Positions 25,414-34,412 are shown, counted from the first letter of the stretch. The stretch: 64,000 nt of DNA from CAZNSX01 sp964575845 (GCA_964575845.1 CAZNSX010000001.1:310001-374000), one strand, 5' to 3'. Notes: generated by a model from the letters alone, not told the origin. Numbers and translations: made by a program.

Positions 25414-26064
25414 TCTTGCTCCCAGAGTACCTTCAGTAGTTCCGGGAACATGCTTCAAAGCGGGAGGGAGCGGAAGGCCCCTGAGCCATCACCCCGTTAA
25501 TCCTGGCTCCCCCAGGAAGTCAAAAGGCGGGACCCTGATGGCGGTGTTCGGGTTGCCGTAGACCATAAAAGCTTAGGATAGCAAGCCCTTCGAGGTCAAG
25601 GCTATATTGCAGCTTTAGATTCCTTCTCGTTTTCAATGGGTTGCAGAAAGATACCCGATGTGGACAAGCTTGAAGAGGGGCGAGCCGGGCGTTCAAAGAG
25701 AGGAGGAGGCTGCCGGGATATTCTTTCGCTCGGGCTAGAAATTCCTTCAGGTGGAGGGGGCCACGGGCTTTTCTATTCTAGGAGATGGCTTTGCCGGCGG
25801 TGCGGAGGGGTGCCCGGCCCATGAGTTTCAATGAAGGGCGGTTGAATGCTTAATCTTTGAAGGCGGTTTCTTCTATTGACAGGATATGCTCCAGCGAAAT
25901 ATAGATATGGTGCTATATCGAGGGCTGATGGCTAACTTTAGCACGTCAAATCGGACCAGGAGGTGCCTGTCAGACCCCTAACGGAGCGGGGACGACACCA
26001 CAGGGGTAACGGCAGCCGGAGCTCTTACCTGAAGAACGTCGGTCACGAAAAGGTCAGGTGAAGG
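25414..26064. other. gap upstream of the macro-domain gene
   Basis: About 650 bases. The only feature I support is a promoter at 25876-25905. A 62-codon frame at 25636-25824 has no family signal and no convincing ribosome-binding site and is not called. Confidence 0.45.
25876..25905 (+). promoter_or_regulatory. sigma70-type promoter upstream of macro-domain gene
   Basis: TTGACA, 18 bases, TATAGA. It leaves a leader of about 150 bases before the ATG at 26065. Confidence 0.5.
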
Positions 26065-26577
26065 ATGGCTGAGATTGAAGTCGCGCAAGGGGATATCACT
26101 CAACAACGGGTTGACGCGATTGTCAACGCCGCCAATACTACCCTCTTGGGCGGAGGCGGGGTGGACGGCGCGATCCACCGCGCCGCAGGGCCGGAGCTAT
26201 TGGCGGAGTGCATGGGCCTTGGTGGATGCCCGACCGGCGAGGCCAGGATTACGAAGGGCTACCGTCTCCCGGCCAAGTACGTCATCCACACAGTGGGTCC
26301 AGTCTGGAAGGGGGGCAAGAGCAAGGAGCGCGAGCTCTTGCGTAAGTGCTACGTCAACTCGCTAGCACTGGCCGCTGAGCACGGCCTCCGTTCGATCGCC
26401 TTTCCCTCGATCAGCACCGGGGCCTACCGTTTTCCCATCGAAAGAGCTGCAAGAATCGCTGTGGAGACGGTGAGGGAGTGCATCACGAGGCCAACATCGG
26501 TCGAACTTGTCCGCTTCGTCTGCTTCAGCGCACATGACCTTGCAGTCTACCAGAAGGCCTTAGAGCCGGTTTCATGA
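26065..26577 (+). CDS. macro-domain ADP-ribose hydrolase (YmdB-like)
   Basis: 170 residues, a single macro domain. QGDITQQRVDAIVNAANTTL near residue 10, GGGGVDGAIHRAAGP near 31-45, ARITKGYRLPAKYVIHTVGP and SIAFPSISTGAYRFP near 117-131 are the ADP-ribose-binding loops with the catalytic Asn/Asp set of the MacroD/YmdB class. It removes O-acetyl-ADP-ribose or mono-ADP-ribose from proteins. It is a lone gene with its own promoter. It lies 20 kb from the TIR island, and I see no evidence that they work together. Confidence 0.9.
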   Translation: MAEIEVAQGDITQQRVDAIVNAANTTLLGGGGVDGAIHRAAGPELLAECMGLGGCPTGEARITKGYRLPAKYVIHTVGPVWKGGKSKERELLRKCYVNSLALAAEHGLRSIAFPSISTGAYRFPIERAARIAVETVRECITRPTSVELVRFVCFSAHDLAVYQKALEPVS

Positions 26578-26809
26578 GCACGATTTGGTGAACCGGATTG
26601 GTGGCCTACCTGAGTCGGAATTGCTGGCAAAGGTGGGTTCCAGGCTTCTGTGGTGCCGGTCCGTATATTCTCCTTGATGCGTTAATTTCTCGTCGGAAGC
26701 TCTTTCCCGAGATAGAGCAGGTCAGCGGACTCCTAGGAGGGATTGGCAGCCGGAAGTCCCGGAGGCAAGGTCGAATGTTGGGGATCTCAATGTAAGGGGA
26801 GGTGGATCG

Positions 26810-27181
26810 ATGTATGGAAAGGAAGCCAACACTCACGCCGAGAGCCTCGGCCCGATTGAAGCGCAGCGCGCGATTGTCGCTCGGGGGATTACCTTCGAAG
26901 GGAAGATCAGGGGAAAAGGAGACCTCCTCATTCAGGGGGACCTGAAAGGAGAAATCTGTCTTGAAGGCCACGAGGTGAGCATCGAAGAGGAGGCCACGGT
27001 CGAGGCCGATATCCAGGCCAAGGTCGTTGCCATCCGGGGACAATTCAAGGGGAAGGTGGCGGCAACGGGGCTGGTCGAGATTCAAAAAACAGGCCGCTTT
27101 GAAGGAGAGCTCAAGGCGCGCCGACTTCGGATGGAGGATGGTGCGAAGCTCAAGGGTACCCTTGAGCTTCAAGCGGATTGA
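26810..27181 (+). CDS. bactofilin
   Basis: 123 residues of the bactofilin family, a right-handed beta-helix that self-assembles into cytoskeletal filaments. The domain runs from about residue 24 to 120 and shows the six-residue rungs with glycines: FEGKIRGKGDLLIQGDLKGEI, VEADIQAKVVAIRGQFKGKV, GRFEGELKARRLRMEDGAKLKG. No nearby peptidase or cell-wall gene suggests a precise job. ATG preceded by GGGGAGGTGGATCG. Confidence 0.85.
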   Translation: MYGKEANTHAESLGPIEAQRAIVARGITFEGKIRGKGDLLIQGDLKGEICLEGHEVSIEEEATVEADIQAKVVAIRGQFKGKVAATGLVEIQKTGRFEGELKARRLRMEDGAKLKGTLELQAD

Positions 27182-27588
27182 CCCGTAGGGGAGCAAATCA
27201 CTCGTGCCGACGATTACGGCCGTGCCCAAACGCTCATTCGCAAAAGGAGCGCTTTGAGTTTCGGAGCCTGAGGGCCATCCGGAACACCGCCATGGCCATC
27301 GGAATTATCAGAGAGAGCAAGTTCCGGTCGTGCGCGGGGACCCAGGCATCGGGGTCGAGGGGAGGAGCCTAGGCAGCGATGATCCATAGCAGGTTCGACG
27401 GGTCGAGTGAGGTGACGGGCTCAACCCCGTCGCGACCCCGGGTACAGACCGTCCTAACAAAAAAAGTTCGTTGAAATTTCGGCATCTGCCAAAAAATAGG
27501 CAGCCAACAGACCTTCCGCAGATTCTTTTCGAGTAATCTGTTGAATTTCAAGGGATTAATTTTCTGCCCAAATTCCGGCAGATACGCT
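27182..27588. other. gap with a small hairpin
   Basis: About 400 bases between bactofilin and the convergent response regulator. Seen: a GACGGG/CCCGTC hairpin at 27414-27431 and an A/T-rich area 27460-27580 with a short CTGCC/GGCAG stem near 27485-27505 that could terminate the regulator transcript. No gene is supported. Confidence 0.4.
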
Positions 27589-28974
27589 TTAATCCTGTTC
27601 CTTGCAGGAGGGCGGAATATTATACTTCTTGAGCTTATACTGAAGAGTTGTGCGCCTGAGACCCAGCGAGCGTGCCGCCTTAGTCTGCACGTATCCTGCT
27701 TCCTCCATAGCACGACGGACGAGAGTCCCCTCCACTGCGTCTACCGCCGCCTGCAGGGAGCCCGAACGGGATATCAACTCGTGGGTGGATGGTGTGGAAG
27801 GTAAAGCGTCCGAATCAGTGAGCGAAAGAGAGAAATGCGAGACCTCGATGGAATGACCTTCGCAGAGGACCACCGCACGCTCGATGATATTCTCAAGCTC
27901 TCTCACGTTGCCGGGCCACGAGTAAGCCTGAAGGGCACTCAAGGCTTCCTCAGAGAAATCCTTGATGGGTTTGCCCAGCTCTTTCCGGAACCCAGCCAGG
28001 AAGTGGCCAGCCAGCCGGGGAATGTCTTCCCTCCTCTCACGCAAGGGCGGAAGGTTTATGGGAACGACATTCAGGCGCGAGTAGAGGTCTTCCCGAAAGG
28101 TGCCCTCTTCCACCTTGACCTTCAGGTCCTGATCGGTCGCGGCTATAATGCGTACGTTGACCCGGATGGCGGTAGTCCCGCCAACCCTCTCGAAGGTCTG
28201 CTCATCGAGCACCCGCAGGAGTTTTGCCTGGAAGGCATGGGATGTTTCGCCCACCTCGTCGAGGAAGAGGGTTCCCCTGTCAGCCAGCTCGAACCATCCC
28301 TTTTTCATCTCAAAGGCGCCTGTGGAGGCGCCTCGCTGGCGGCCGAAGAGCTCGCTCTCCAGCAGCCCCTTGGCCACCCCCCTGCAATTGACCGAAAGGA
28401 AGGGGCCAGCGGCGGACGGGCTTCGGTTGTGAATGCCCCGGGCCACAAGCTCCTTACCCGTGCCGATCTCGCCCGTCAGCAATACTGTGGCTCTCGTCGG
28501 GGCGATCTGCTCGACCGCTTTGTAGACGGAGCTCATGGCCGGGCTCTCCCCTATTAGCTCCTCGAATCTGGCCTGGTAGGAGCGGTGAGCGACCTCGCTG
28601 GCCCTCAAAAGCCGTCCCGTCGCCAGCGCCCTTCTCACGCAGCCAATGAGTCGCCGATTCTCGAAGGGCTTGCGAATATAATCGTAAGCTCCCAGTTTCA
28701 TGGCCTCCACGGCCTTCTCGACCGTCCCGTAGGAGGTCATCGTGATAACGGGCAAAGGCGGCCTGCGCTGCTTGAGGATCTCCAGTAGCTGCATCCCATC
28801 GAGGCCGGGCATCCGGATATCGATAATTATCAGGTCCAGCTCTACCTGTTCTAGAAGGTTCAGGGCCTCTTCGAGGCGGCCGACATCGAGGACTTCGTAG
28901 CCCTCCCTCTGCAGGAGCGCCCGAAGCTCCAGCCGATAGTTCCTTTCGGCGTCTGCTAAGAGGATGGTCGCCAT
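27589..28974 (-). CDS. sigma54-type response regulator with altered GAFTGA loop
   Basis: 461 residues in NtrC-like order. Receiver domain 1-115 with phospho-acceptor Asp52 (IIIDIRMPG) and Lys102. AAA+ domain about 140-370 with Walker A GEIGTGKE (168-175), Walker B TLFLDEVG, and sensor region WPGNVRELEN. A Fis-type helix-turn-helix follows near the end (TKAARSLGLRRTTLQYKLKK). The sigma54-contact loop that is GAFTGA in nearly all activators reads GASTGA at 215-220, losing the Phe that touches sigma54. ATG 28974 is used because the 25 residues of the longer frame are not receiver-like. Its kinase next door is frameshifted, so this two-component system is probably inactive or repurposed. Confidence 0.8.
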   Translation of the reverse strand: MATILLADAERNYRLELRALLQREGYEVLDVGRLEEALNLLEQVELDLIIIDIRMPGLDGMQLLEILKQRRPPLPVITMTSYGTVEKAVEAMKLGAYDYIRKPFENRRLIGCVRRALATGRLLRASEVAHRSYQARFEELIGESPAMSSVYKAVEQIAPTRATVLLTGEIGTGKELVARGIHNRSPSAAGPFLSVNCRGVAKGLLESELFGRQRGASTGAFEMKKGWFELADRGTLFLDEVGETSHAFQAKLLRVLDEQTFERVGGTTAIRVNVRIIAATDQDLKVKVEEGTFREDLYSRLNVVPINLPPLRERREDIPRLAGHFLAGFRKELGKPIKDFSEEALSALQAYSWPGNVRELENIIERAVVLCEGHSIEVSHFSLSLTDSDALPSTPSTHELISRSGSLQAAVDAVEGTLVRRAMEEAGYVQTKAARSLGLRRTTLQYKLKKYNIPPSCKEQD

Positions 28975-28978
28975 GGCC

Positions 28979-29290
28979 CTAACCCTTAAGGGGAAAAGAG
29001 GCGTCGAAGACTGAACCCTGGCCGGGCTCGCCGATGAAGGAAATGGCACCGCGGTCGCTGGCCACTGTCTTGTGCACTAGGGAAAGGCGGAGCCCCGCTC
29101 CCTGTGCTATGGTAACGAGAAAGGCACTGAAGATCATGGAGTGGATTTCCCCCGGGATACCCATGGCCCGTATCGCACACCCCTACGGCCAGGGTTCCGC
29201 CACCTTCCATGGCTTCTGAGGCATTCTTGCAAAAGTTAAAAATCACCCGGCGGAGTGCAGTACCTTCAACCGCCACCGAAGGCAGTCCCC
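28979..29290 (-). pseudogene. frameshifted histidine kinase, C-terminal end
   Basis: Remains of the ATP-binding domain of a sensor kinase. The N-box reads RRVIFNFCKNASEAMEGGGTL in one frame (to 29276), then around 29160 the frame changes and the G1/G2 boxes follow as GIPGEIHSMIF, GAGLRLSLVHK and EPGQGSVFDASFPL, ending four bases before the regulator. The usual GTGLGLS is degraded to GAGLRLS. No dimerisation or sensor part is present upstream. It was surely the partner of the adjacent regulator. Confidence 0.7.
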
Positions 29291-29770
29291 CCTCGCGAAG
29301 ATTTCACCTCACTCCTCTTTATTCGGGCCTCATACTCCGATAAGGTCACCCATGAATTGAAACAAGTTTACCATTTCGTGACTTGAGTGAAAAGGCGAAT
29401 TTTCCATTATCTACGATTGGATTCAGCCTCCCCCGCAAGCCCGCGATCGACTAGTTTCCCTCGGGCTTCTCGTCGGCGGCCGGAACCTCCAGCTTTCTCC
29501 AGTTCAAAGGCGCGTACCGGATGCGGATGAAGAGCGTTGAAAATATCGTTCACAAAGGAGAATTTTGCCGAACCGGATTACTGGGAAAAGGCTTGTGCTT
29601 TCTGCTACGTCAGGCCTGAACCGTCCGAATAAAGTCGGTGGGGCCCTCTTCCCCTAGGCCATTGCGGAGCCCCAGAGCAGTGTTTCACATTGAGAGGAGG
29701 AATAACAGGCGGGGAGAAAAAAGGCTCAGCCGGCTGAGAGCCAACTCCTGAATCCTTTTGGCCTTGTCCT
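29291..29770. other. gap between kinase relic and lipoprotein
   Basis: About 480 bases without a gene. It contains the lipoprotein terminator at 29716-29742. The area 29300-29700 may hold further decayed kinase sequence, but I could not read any motif in it. Confidence 0.4.
29716..29742 (-). terminator. rho-independent terminator of the lipoprotein gene
   Basis: Read on the minus strand: stem GGCT/AGCC plus CAGC/GCTG with a two-base bulge, directly followed by six Ts. It lies about 30 bases past the stop of the lipoprotein gene. Confidence 0.7.
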
Positions 29771-30817
29771 TTATTCTGGAGGCATAAAACTGTAAATCAT
29801 TTTTTCAAAGATGTCATCGCTTTCGTCATATTTTTCAGCCAGCGTGTTACAGGCTATTATATAGAGATTTTCACCTTTGGCGAGGAATGCATATTTACTC
29901 TTCAGAGAGATATTCTTTTCTTCCAATAAAACCGTAAATACCAAGATTATCGCGCGGTTTCCGTTTATGATCGTCTCGTACTCATCCAATCTTTTGTATG
30001 AAGGCTGTTTGCTCTCCAGTTGCCCCTCGGTTTTTCTGACAATATCTTCCATGGCCAATACTGACGGCAGTGTTGAAGGTTTTAATACTGCCACATTGCT
30101 TGTGTGACCGCTTCTCATAGTTTGCTCTGTCATGAGCTCAGAGAACACGACGGCGTTCCCTTGATAATTGGGGATTACATTCCAATTCTCCACGTACTCG
30201 ATGGAAAAATTATATGTCGGATCTTTATATGTCCTCATTTTTGAGGAAATTTTTTCCTCATGGGGGGGAGCGGGTGATGGTAGTTGCCTAGGCACAAATT
30301 GAAAACTCTGTATCATTTTGTCAAAGAAATCATTTGACTTGAATGCGTAATCTTCTGGAGCAGTGCAGGTTATACTGTAGACTATTCCTTCTTTTGCTAC
30401 GTTTACAGTCATCTGTCTTAAGATAGAATAAGGAGTCATCTTGTAAATAAGTTTATAAGTTGTTACTATCGCAGCCTCTCCCGAAATGACGGCGAGGTTC
30501 TCTTGCTCTTTTTGATAGAACGAGGCGGCCTCTTTTAACTGCTCGTAAAACTTGGCATTATATTCCTGCAGATTGGATTCGGCCGGTAATTCCCGCGAAG
30601 CTATGATCACATAAGCTGGGCTTCCGGAGGAGGATACAAATCCCACGACATAACCCATAGTTTCAGACTCCACCCTCCAATCCGCTGGATACTTAATGGA
30701 AAAGCCATATTTGTTATTTGTATAGGTACCCATCTGTGGAATATATACATTCACGGTCCGGGTGCAGCCTGAGATAAAGACACCCAATAAAGTTAAGGCA
30801 AGCAGAGCCCTGCTCAT
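29771..30817 (-). CDS. lipoprotein with two PsbP-like domains
   Basis: About 348 residues. A short hydrophobic signal ends in a lipobox-like FISGC, so the protein is probably lipid-anchored in the envelope. Two similar domains follow: GTYTNNKYGFSIKYPADWRV (first) and RTYKDPTYNFSIEYVENWNV (second, about 165 residues later), each the opening of a PsbP/DcrB-like fold, and each ending in a FDKMIQSF / FEKMIYSF helix. They are joined by a Pro-rich linker. Function unknown. Of three consecutive ATGs, the third (30817) is best spaced from GAGGGG. It is AT-richer than its neighbours and has its own promoter and terminator. Confidence 0.7.
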   Translation of the reverse strand: MSRALLALTLLGVFISGCTRTVNVYIPQMGTYTNNKYGFSIKYPADWRVESETMGYVVGFVSSSGSPAYVIIASRELPAESNLQEYNAKFYEQLKEAASFYQKEQENLAVISGEAAIVTTYKLIYKMTPYSILRQMTVNVAKEGIVYSITCTAPEDYAFKSNDFFDKMIQSFQFVPRQLPSPAPPHEEKISSKMRTYKDPTYNFSIEYVENWNVIPNYQGNAVVFSELMTEQTMRSGHTSNVAVLKPSTLPSVLAMEDIVRKTEGQLESKQPSYKRLDEYETIINGNRAIILVFTVLLEEKNISLKSKYAFLAKGENLYIIACNTLAEKYDESDDIFEKMIYSFMPPE

Positions 30818-30902
30818 CATCATCCCCTCGGTTCGACCTTCCTACCCGAGAACTTCACCCGATAGCCGCCCTTCTTAGCTCTCCCCCTTGCGGTCGGCAC
30901 TT

Positions 30903-30930
30903 ACTCTAGCAAATGGCTCTTTCATGTCAA
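30903..30930 (-). promoter_or_regulatory. promoter of the PsbP-like lipoprotein
   Basis: On the minus strand TTGACA, 16 bases, TAGAGT, about 85 bases before the lipoprotein start. Confidence 0.5.
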
Positions 30931-31002
30931 GAAGATTTGTTCTCTTTCAAAATCATGTGAAGGATCACATCGGGGCAAATAAGGGAATAATATCTACTCC
31001 TT

Positions 31003-31127
31003 AATTCCAGCCGGGATTTTCCAGAAGGGCACCGCCCGGTCACGTTACTAGCCTTGATCAATGTCAGGATACCAGAATTTGACCATAGGTTTGCAACTTT
31101 CTTCCGGGATCTTCCGCCCAATCGATA
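31003..31127 (-). repeat. dispersed repeat copy B
   Basis: Minus-strand partner of the repeat at 15743-15870, with the same order of conserved blocks (GATTGGGCGGAAGA, CCGGAAGA, GGTATCCTGACATTGA, AAGGCTAGTAACGT, AAAATCCCGG). Outside these limits the flanks differ. It lies inside a 500-base gap (30824-31341) that otherwise holds only the lipoprotein promoter. A minus-strand frame of 88 codons passes through it; I treat this as part of the repeat and do not call it as a gene. Confidence 0.6.
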
Positions 31128-31341
31128 GCTGGCGGCCGTTATGAACTCGGAATCCTTTGTGGTTCTTGCTATTGCGGCACTTTGGCGACACAATCGAACA
31201 GACCTCGGCCGAAGTTACTAACACATAGATGTGCTTTTCGGCCAGCCTGCTCCGTTATCCCGGCACCAACAGCAACTGCGGTGAGCAAAACCCTTGAATC
31301 CGGTTTCTTGATAAAATCTGAACTGAAGAATTTATTGAGCC

Positions 31342-31614
31342 TTAGCCTTCTTCCCTGGCTTTCATCCTCCCTTCAAGCTCTTCGATCCTGCGGTCCACTT
31401 CTCTTTTCTCCCTTTTGAGTTCCTCAAGCTCTTCCTCTGGGCCATAGGATGGATGTGGGCCCCACGGCCCCTGCCAGAAGCTCCGCGCCTCAGCCGCACC
31501 GACCCAGTAGGCATGCGGGCCGAACCCGCAGCGGCAGGGGCCTATGTTAACCCCGCCCGGACCAGGGCCGCGCGAGCCGCCATGGCCTCTCCACGGACCT
31601 CCAAAAGCTCTCAT
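31342..31614 (-). CDS. small DUF5320-like Gly-rich protein
   Basis: 90 residues. The first half is rich in Gly, Pro and aromatic residues (GGPWRGHGGSRGPGPGG, GPHAYWVG), with one short CRCG pair. The C-terminal 35 residues are a charged coiled-coil (EEELEELKREKREVDRRIEELEGRMK). This is the make-up of DUF5320 proteins, which travel with DUF134 regulators and iron-molybdenum-cofactor-like proteins. Function unknown. GGAGGTGAAAGGA precedes the start. Third gene of a minus-strand set. Confidence 0.6.
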   Translation of the reverse strand: MRAFGGPWRGHGGSRGPGPGGVNIGPCRCGFGPHAYWVGAAEARSFWQGPWGPHPSYGPEEELEELKREKREVDRRIEELEGRMKAREEG

Positions 31615-31674
31615 TTCCTTTCACCTCCTTTTGCCTGGTACCCGAGAGCTAGGCTTTCTCTGCGTCAGATGAAC

Positions 31675-31881
31675 TCACATCTCACGGGTCATCGGGCCTC
31701 CGCAGGAGGGACACTTGACGCTTGAGCAGGGGGTGCCCTTCTTGTGGGGAAGGGTTGTACCGCACTTGGTGCAGATGCATTTCCCTCCGGGCCCATGCCC
31801 GAAGCCGCCCTTGCGGCCTCTTCCCTGACCTTCTCTTCCTCTTCCGGCACCACCGCCGGGCCCAGCTCCTTCCCTTGCCAT
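31675..31881 (-). CDS. small zinc-ribbon protein
   Basis: 68 residues: a Gly/Arg-rich N-terminus and then a zinc ribbon with two knuckles, CICTKCGT and SSVKCPSCGGP. Such small proteins are common next to DUF134 genes in anaerobes. It probably binds zinc or an iron-sulfur unit; no partner is known. Confidence 0.65.
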   Translation of the reverse strand: MAREGAGPGGGAGRGREGQGRGRKGGFGHGPGGKCICTKCGTTLPHKKGTPCSSVKCPSCGGPMTREM

Positions 31882-31927
31882 GACTCTTCTCCTCTGATGA
31901 TTGGTGAAAGGCCCTTATTGAGCGCCC

Positions 31928-32302
31928 TCACCCAGTGGGAGGTCCCGCCCAGGGCGGGCCATGAGGGCCCCAGCCCCGCCTTCGGCGGTGAAGCCGCCCC
32001 TTTCTCCCTTCTTCCAGGGCATAACTTCCGCCCTTTATCTTGAGGGCCTTGGCATTGATCAGGGCATCGGCCACCTTCCAGCGCGCGGAGGTGAGCACGC
32101 GACTGAAGGTGGGCCTGGAGATTCCCATGCTCTCGGCTGCGGCCTCATGATAGAGGCCCTCAAGGTCAGCGAGCCTCAGGGCCTCAAGCTCCTCGACCGT
32201 GAGGTCCACAGAGGAGAGATCTCTCATGGGAATCCCCCTGGGTTTGAAGAAATCGGCCTGGGGTTCTCCTCTTACCCACCGGCACTGTCTCGGCCTTGCC
32301 AT
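31928..32302 (-). CDS. DUF134 family DNA-binding protein
   Basis: About 124 residues. It opens MARPRQCRWV, the hallmark of DUF134, continues with VDLTVEELEALRLADLEGLYHEAAAESMGISRPTFSRVL, a sigma-region-4-like helix-turn-helix, and then SARWKVADALINAKALKIKGG. Regulators of this kind are thought to control metal or cofactor genes beside them. The start at 32302 is preferred to an upstream one because the family begins with MARPR. It heads the DUF134 / zinc ribbon / DUF5320 set. Confidence 0.85.
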   Translation of the reverse strand: MARPRQCRWVRGEPQADFFKPRGIPMRDLSSVDLTVEELEALRLADLEGLYHEAAAESMGISRPTFSRVLTSARWKVADALINAKALKIKGGSYALEEGRKGRLHRRRRGWGPHGPPWAGPPTG

Positions 32303-32433
32303 TTGGTCCTCGCTCTGGGTTATGAGCATATGTCCATAATAAATTTAATCCCTAGGCTTCTTTCTGTCAAGGTTTTTTTGGGCGGGCCATCCCGGGTTTC
32401 TGGGGAGGTTGAGATTTGAGAAGGGTCTTTTCC

Positions 32434-33357
32434 TTATGCTTTCAACCTTCTTTCGTTCTCAAGCTTGAGGGCGGCATAGATGAGGTCATTTACGGGGGTT
32501 GGGATTGCGGCCTCTTTTCCGTAGCGGGAGAGGGCGCCCGAGAGGGTCTCGACCTCAAGGGGACGCCCCGCCTCGAGGTCATGGAGGAGGGAAGACTTGG
32601 AGGAAGGCTCAATGCTCTGGATGACGCCCATTGCCCTCTCGACGGCATCATCGGGCAGATTGACTCCTCGGGCCCGCGCCACGGCCCTTACCTCGCCCAT
32701 CAAAGAGAGAAGCATCTCCTCGGTCTCCCTGAGACTCAGGATTTCCCCGACTGTTGAGCGCGTGATGGCCGTCATCCCCGCCAGAGGGCAGATCATGAGG
32801 AACTTCTGCCAGAGCTCAGAGAGGATATCCTCTGAGAGTTCTGCGTTTATCCCGGCTCGCTCAAAAGTCTCAAGAATTCTCTCCCCCCGCTCGCTCTTTC
32901 CACCCCGAAGCTCGCCGAAGATTATCTTCCTCGGGCCTGCTGTCTGCGAGATCACGCCAGGAGTCTCTATCACTGTGAATATGTAGCAGAGGCCCCCCAG
33001 GACATGCTCTTCGCCCAGAATGCGGGATAGGATTTCCTCGTTGTCGATTCCATTTTGAAGGGAGATGATGGCGGTTTCGGGCCCCACCATGGGCTCAATC
33101 AGACGGGAAGCCCCCTCTGTGTCATAGCCCTTGACGCAGAAGAGGATGAGTTCTGAGGGGCCCACCTCACGCGGCGAGTCCGTCGCCCTGACAGGAAGCT
33201 CGAAATTCCCTGGAGCGCTCTTCACCCTGAGGCCTCTCTCTTTCAAGGAAAGCAGGTGCTCTCCCCGGGCTATGAAGTGCACCTCCTCGCCCGCACGGGC
33301 AAGCATGCCGCCGAAGTAGCCTCCAACCCCTCCGGCCCCCATGACGGCAATCTTCAT
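32434..33357 (-). CDS. panE: 2-dehydropantoate 2-reductase
   Basis: 307 residues of the ketopantoate reductase family (NADPH-dependent reduction of ketopantoate for coenzyme A). NADP-binding GAGGVGGYFGGMLARAG starts at residue 7. The catalytic-lysine region is LWQKFLMICPLAGMTAITRS near 185-205, and the C-terminal domain ends with SSLLHDLEAGRPLEVETLSG, the usual substrate-side helix with Glu. It lies upstream of nothing else on its strand except a short gap to the DUF134 set. Some paralogues act on other 2-keto acids, so substrate is probable and not certain. Confidence 0.8.
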   Translation of the reverse strand: MKIAVMGAGGVGGYFGGMLARAGEEVHFIARGEHLLSLKERGLRVKSAPGNFELPVRATDSPREVGPSELILFCVKGYDTEGASRLIEPMVGPETAIISLQNGIDNEEILSRILGEEHVLGGLCYIFTVIETPGVISQTAGPRKIIFGELRGGKSERGERILETFERAGINAELSEDILSELWQKFLMICPLAGMTAITRSTVGEILSLRETEEMLLSLMGEVRAVARARGVNLPDDAVERAMGVIQSIEPSSKSSLLHDLEAGRPLEVETLSGALSRYGKEAAIPTPVNDLIYAALKLENERRLKA

Positions 33358-33398
33358 GAAAGAACCCTCGCGAGCTTGCTCAAGAAGGTGGGGACCTC

Positions 33399-34412
33399 TC
33401 AGTCTGGCTCATAGCAGGGAAGGGGGGTGAGCTGTCCCTCACCCTCCCGCATATCCTGCTCGAGGAGCTTCTCTAGGGCTCTTGCCACGGGACCGGGAAA
33501 TCCTTTGCCTATCTTTTTCCCGTCCCACTCCACGATGGGAGCCACCCGAATGCCGCTCCCCGTGAACATCATCTCCTTTGCTTTCATGCCCTCCTCAGGG
33601 CTTATATCCCGCATCCGGATGCTCCTGAGAAGGCCTTCACGCTTGAGTCTCTCGGCCAGATGCATGAGCCTCGTGATGGTCACCCCCTGGAGGATCCGGT
33701 CAAAGAGGGGTGTTTCAAAGATATTCTCCTCGCTCACAAAGGCGACGTTCTTGTTGGAGCCCTCCGCCACAAAACCCCGCTCGTCCAGCATGAGGCCGCT
33801 GTCAGCGACCCTTTGGAAAGCTTCAAGTTCAATATGAACATTTGGAAGATAATTTGTTGATTTTGTGCGAGCAAAATAGGGAGGTTTAATTGCCACTCCA
33901 GTCGTCACGACTCGCATCCCCTCACGGTAGTATCTCTCTGGATATCGGGTCAGGGAGGTAACGATCACGTAAAAGCTGCTCGCGAGGCACTCCCCAGGGT
34001 CAACGGCAAAGCCGCCGACTCCTCTTGAGAGGAAATACCTTGCCACGGCATCCGGCCGGCCTGCGGCGGCGGCCGTCCTGAGGATTATCTCCCTGAGCCT
34101 CGCCCTCTCGAAGGGAGGCGAAATTTTCGCCAGAGCTGCTGACCTCAGGAACCGGTCCAGATGCTCCTCAAGCTGATAGGCCTTCCCCTCGCAGATAGTG
34201 CACGTATCGAAAACGCCGTCTCCCCGGTGGACCAGGTGGTCATCCATGGGAATGCTCATGAGGTGGGGCTCCCGGATGATGGCGTCAATGCGGCTGCTGT
34301 ACATGGCGAGGTACTTTCTCGCTCCGGGATGAAGGGTCTCTTCAAGGCGCCTGAGGGCCTCCCGGGCTTCGATCACACGAGGCACTCGGGACAAAGGCTT
34401 CCCCCCTCTCAA
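33399..34412 (-). CDS. class IV PLP aminotransferase (branched-chain/D-amino acid type)
   Basis: 337 residues of fold-type IV. MDDHLVHRGDGVFDTCTICEGKAYQLEEHLDRFLRSA is the N-terminal domain; the PLP lysine is in ARTKSTNYLPNVHIELEA; DERGFVAEGSNKNVAFV with Glu and the LQGVTITR loop follow; and EMMFTGSGIRVAPIVEWD closes it. Branched-chain aminotransferases, D-alanine aminotransferases and aminodeoxychorismate lyases share this pattern. The enzyme cannot be pinned down further. It lies between a ketopantoate reductase and a hydroxyacid dehydrogenase, all on the minus strand with short gaps. Confidence 0.8.
   Translation of the reverse strand: MRGGKPLSRVPRVIEAREALRRLEETLHPGARKYLAMYSSRIDAIIREPHLMSIPMDDHLVHRGDGVFDTCTICEGKAYQLEEHLDRFLRSAALAKISPPFERARLREIILRTAAAAGRPDAVARYFLSRGVGGFAVDPGECLASSFYVIVTSLTRYPERYYREGMRVVTTGVAIKPPYFARTKSTNYLPNVHIELEAFQRVADSGLMLDERGFVAEGSNKNVAFVSEENIFETPLFDRILQGVTITRLMHLAERLKREGLLRSIRMRDISPEEGMKAKEMMFTGSGIRVAPIVEWDGKKIGKGFPGPVARALEKLLEQDMREGEGQLTPLPCYEPD

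Noticed and set aside
25636..25824. 62-codon plus-strand frame
   Set aside because: No recognisable family, poor start context and no conservation evidence.
26065..26577. Macro domain as missing effector of the TIR/SLOG system
   Set aside because: It is about 20 kb away with its own promoter and is a plain YmdB-like hydrolase without SLOG.
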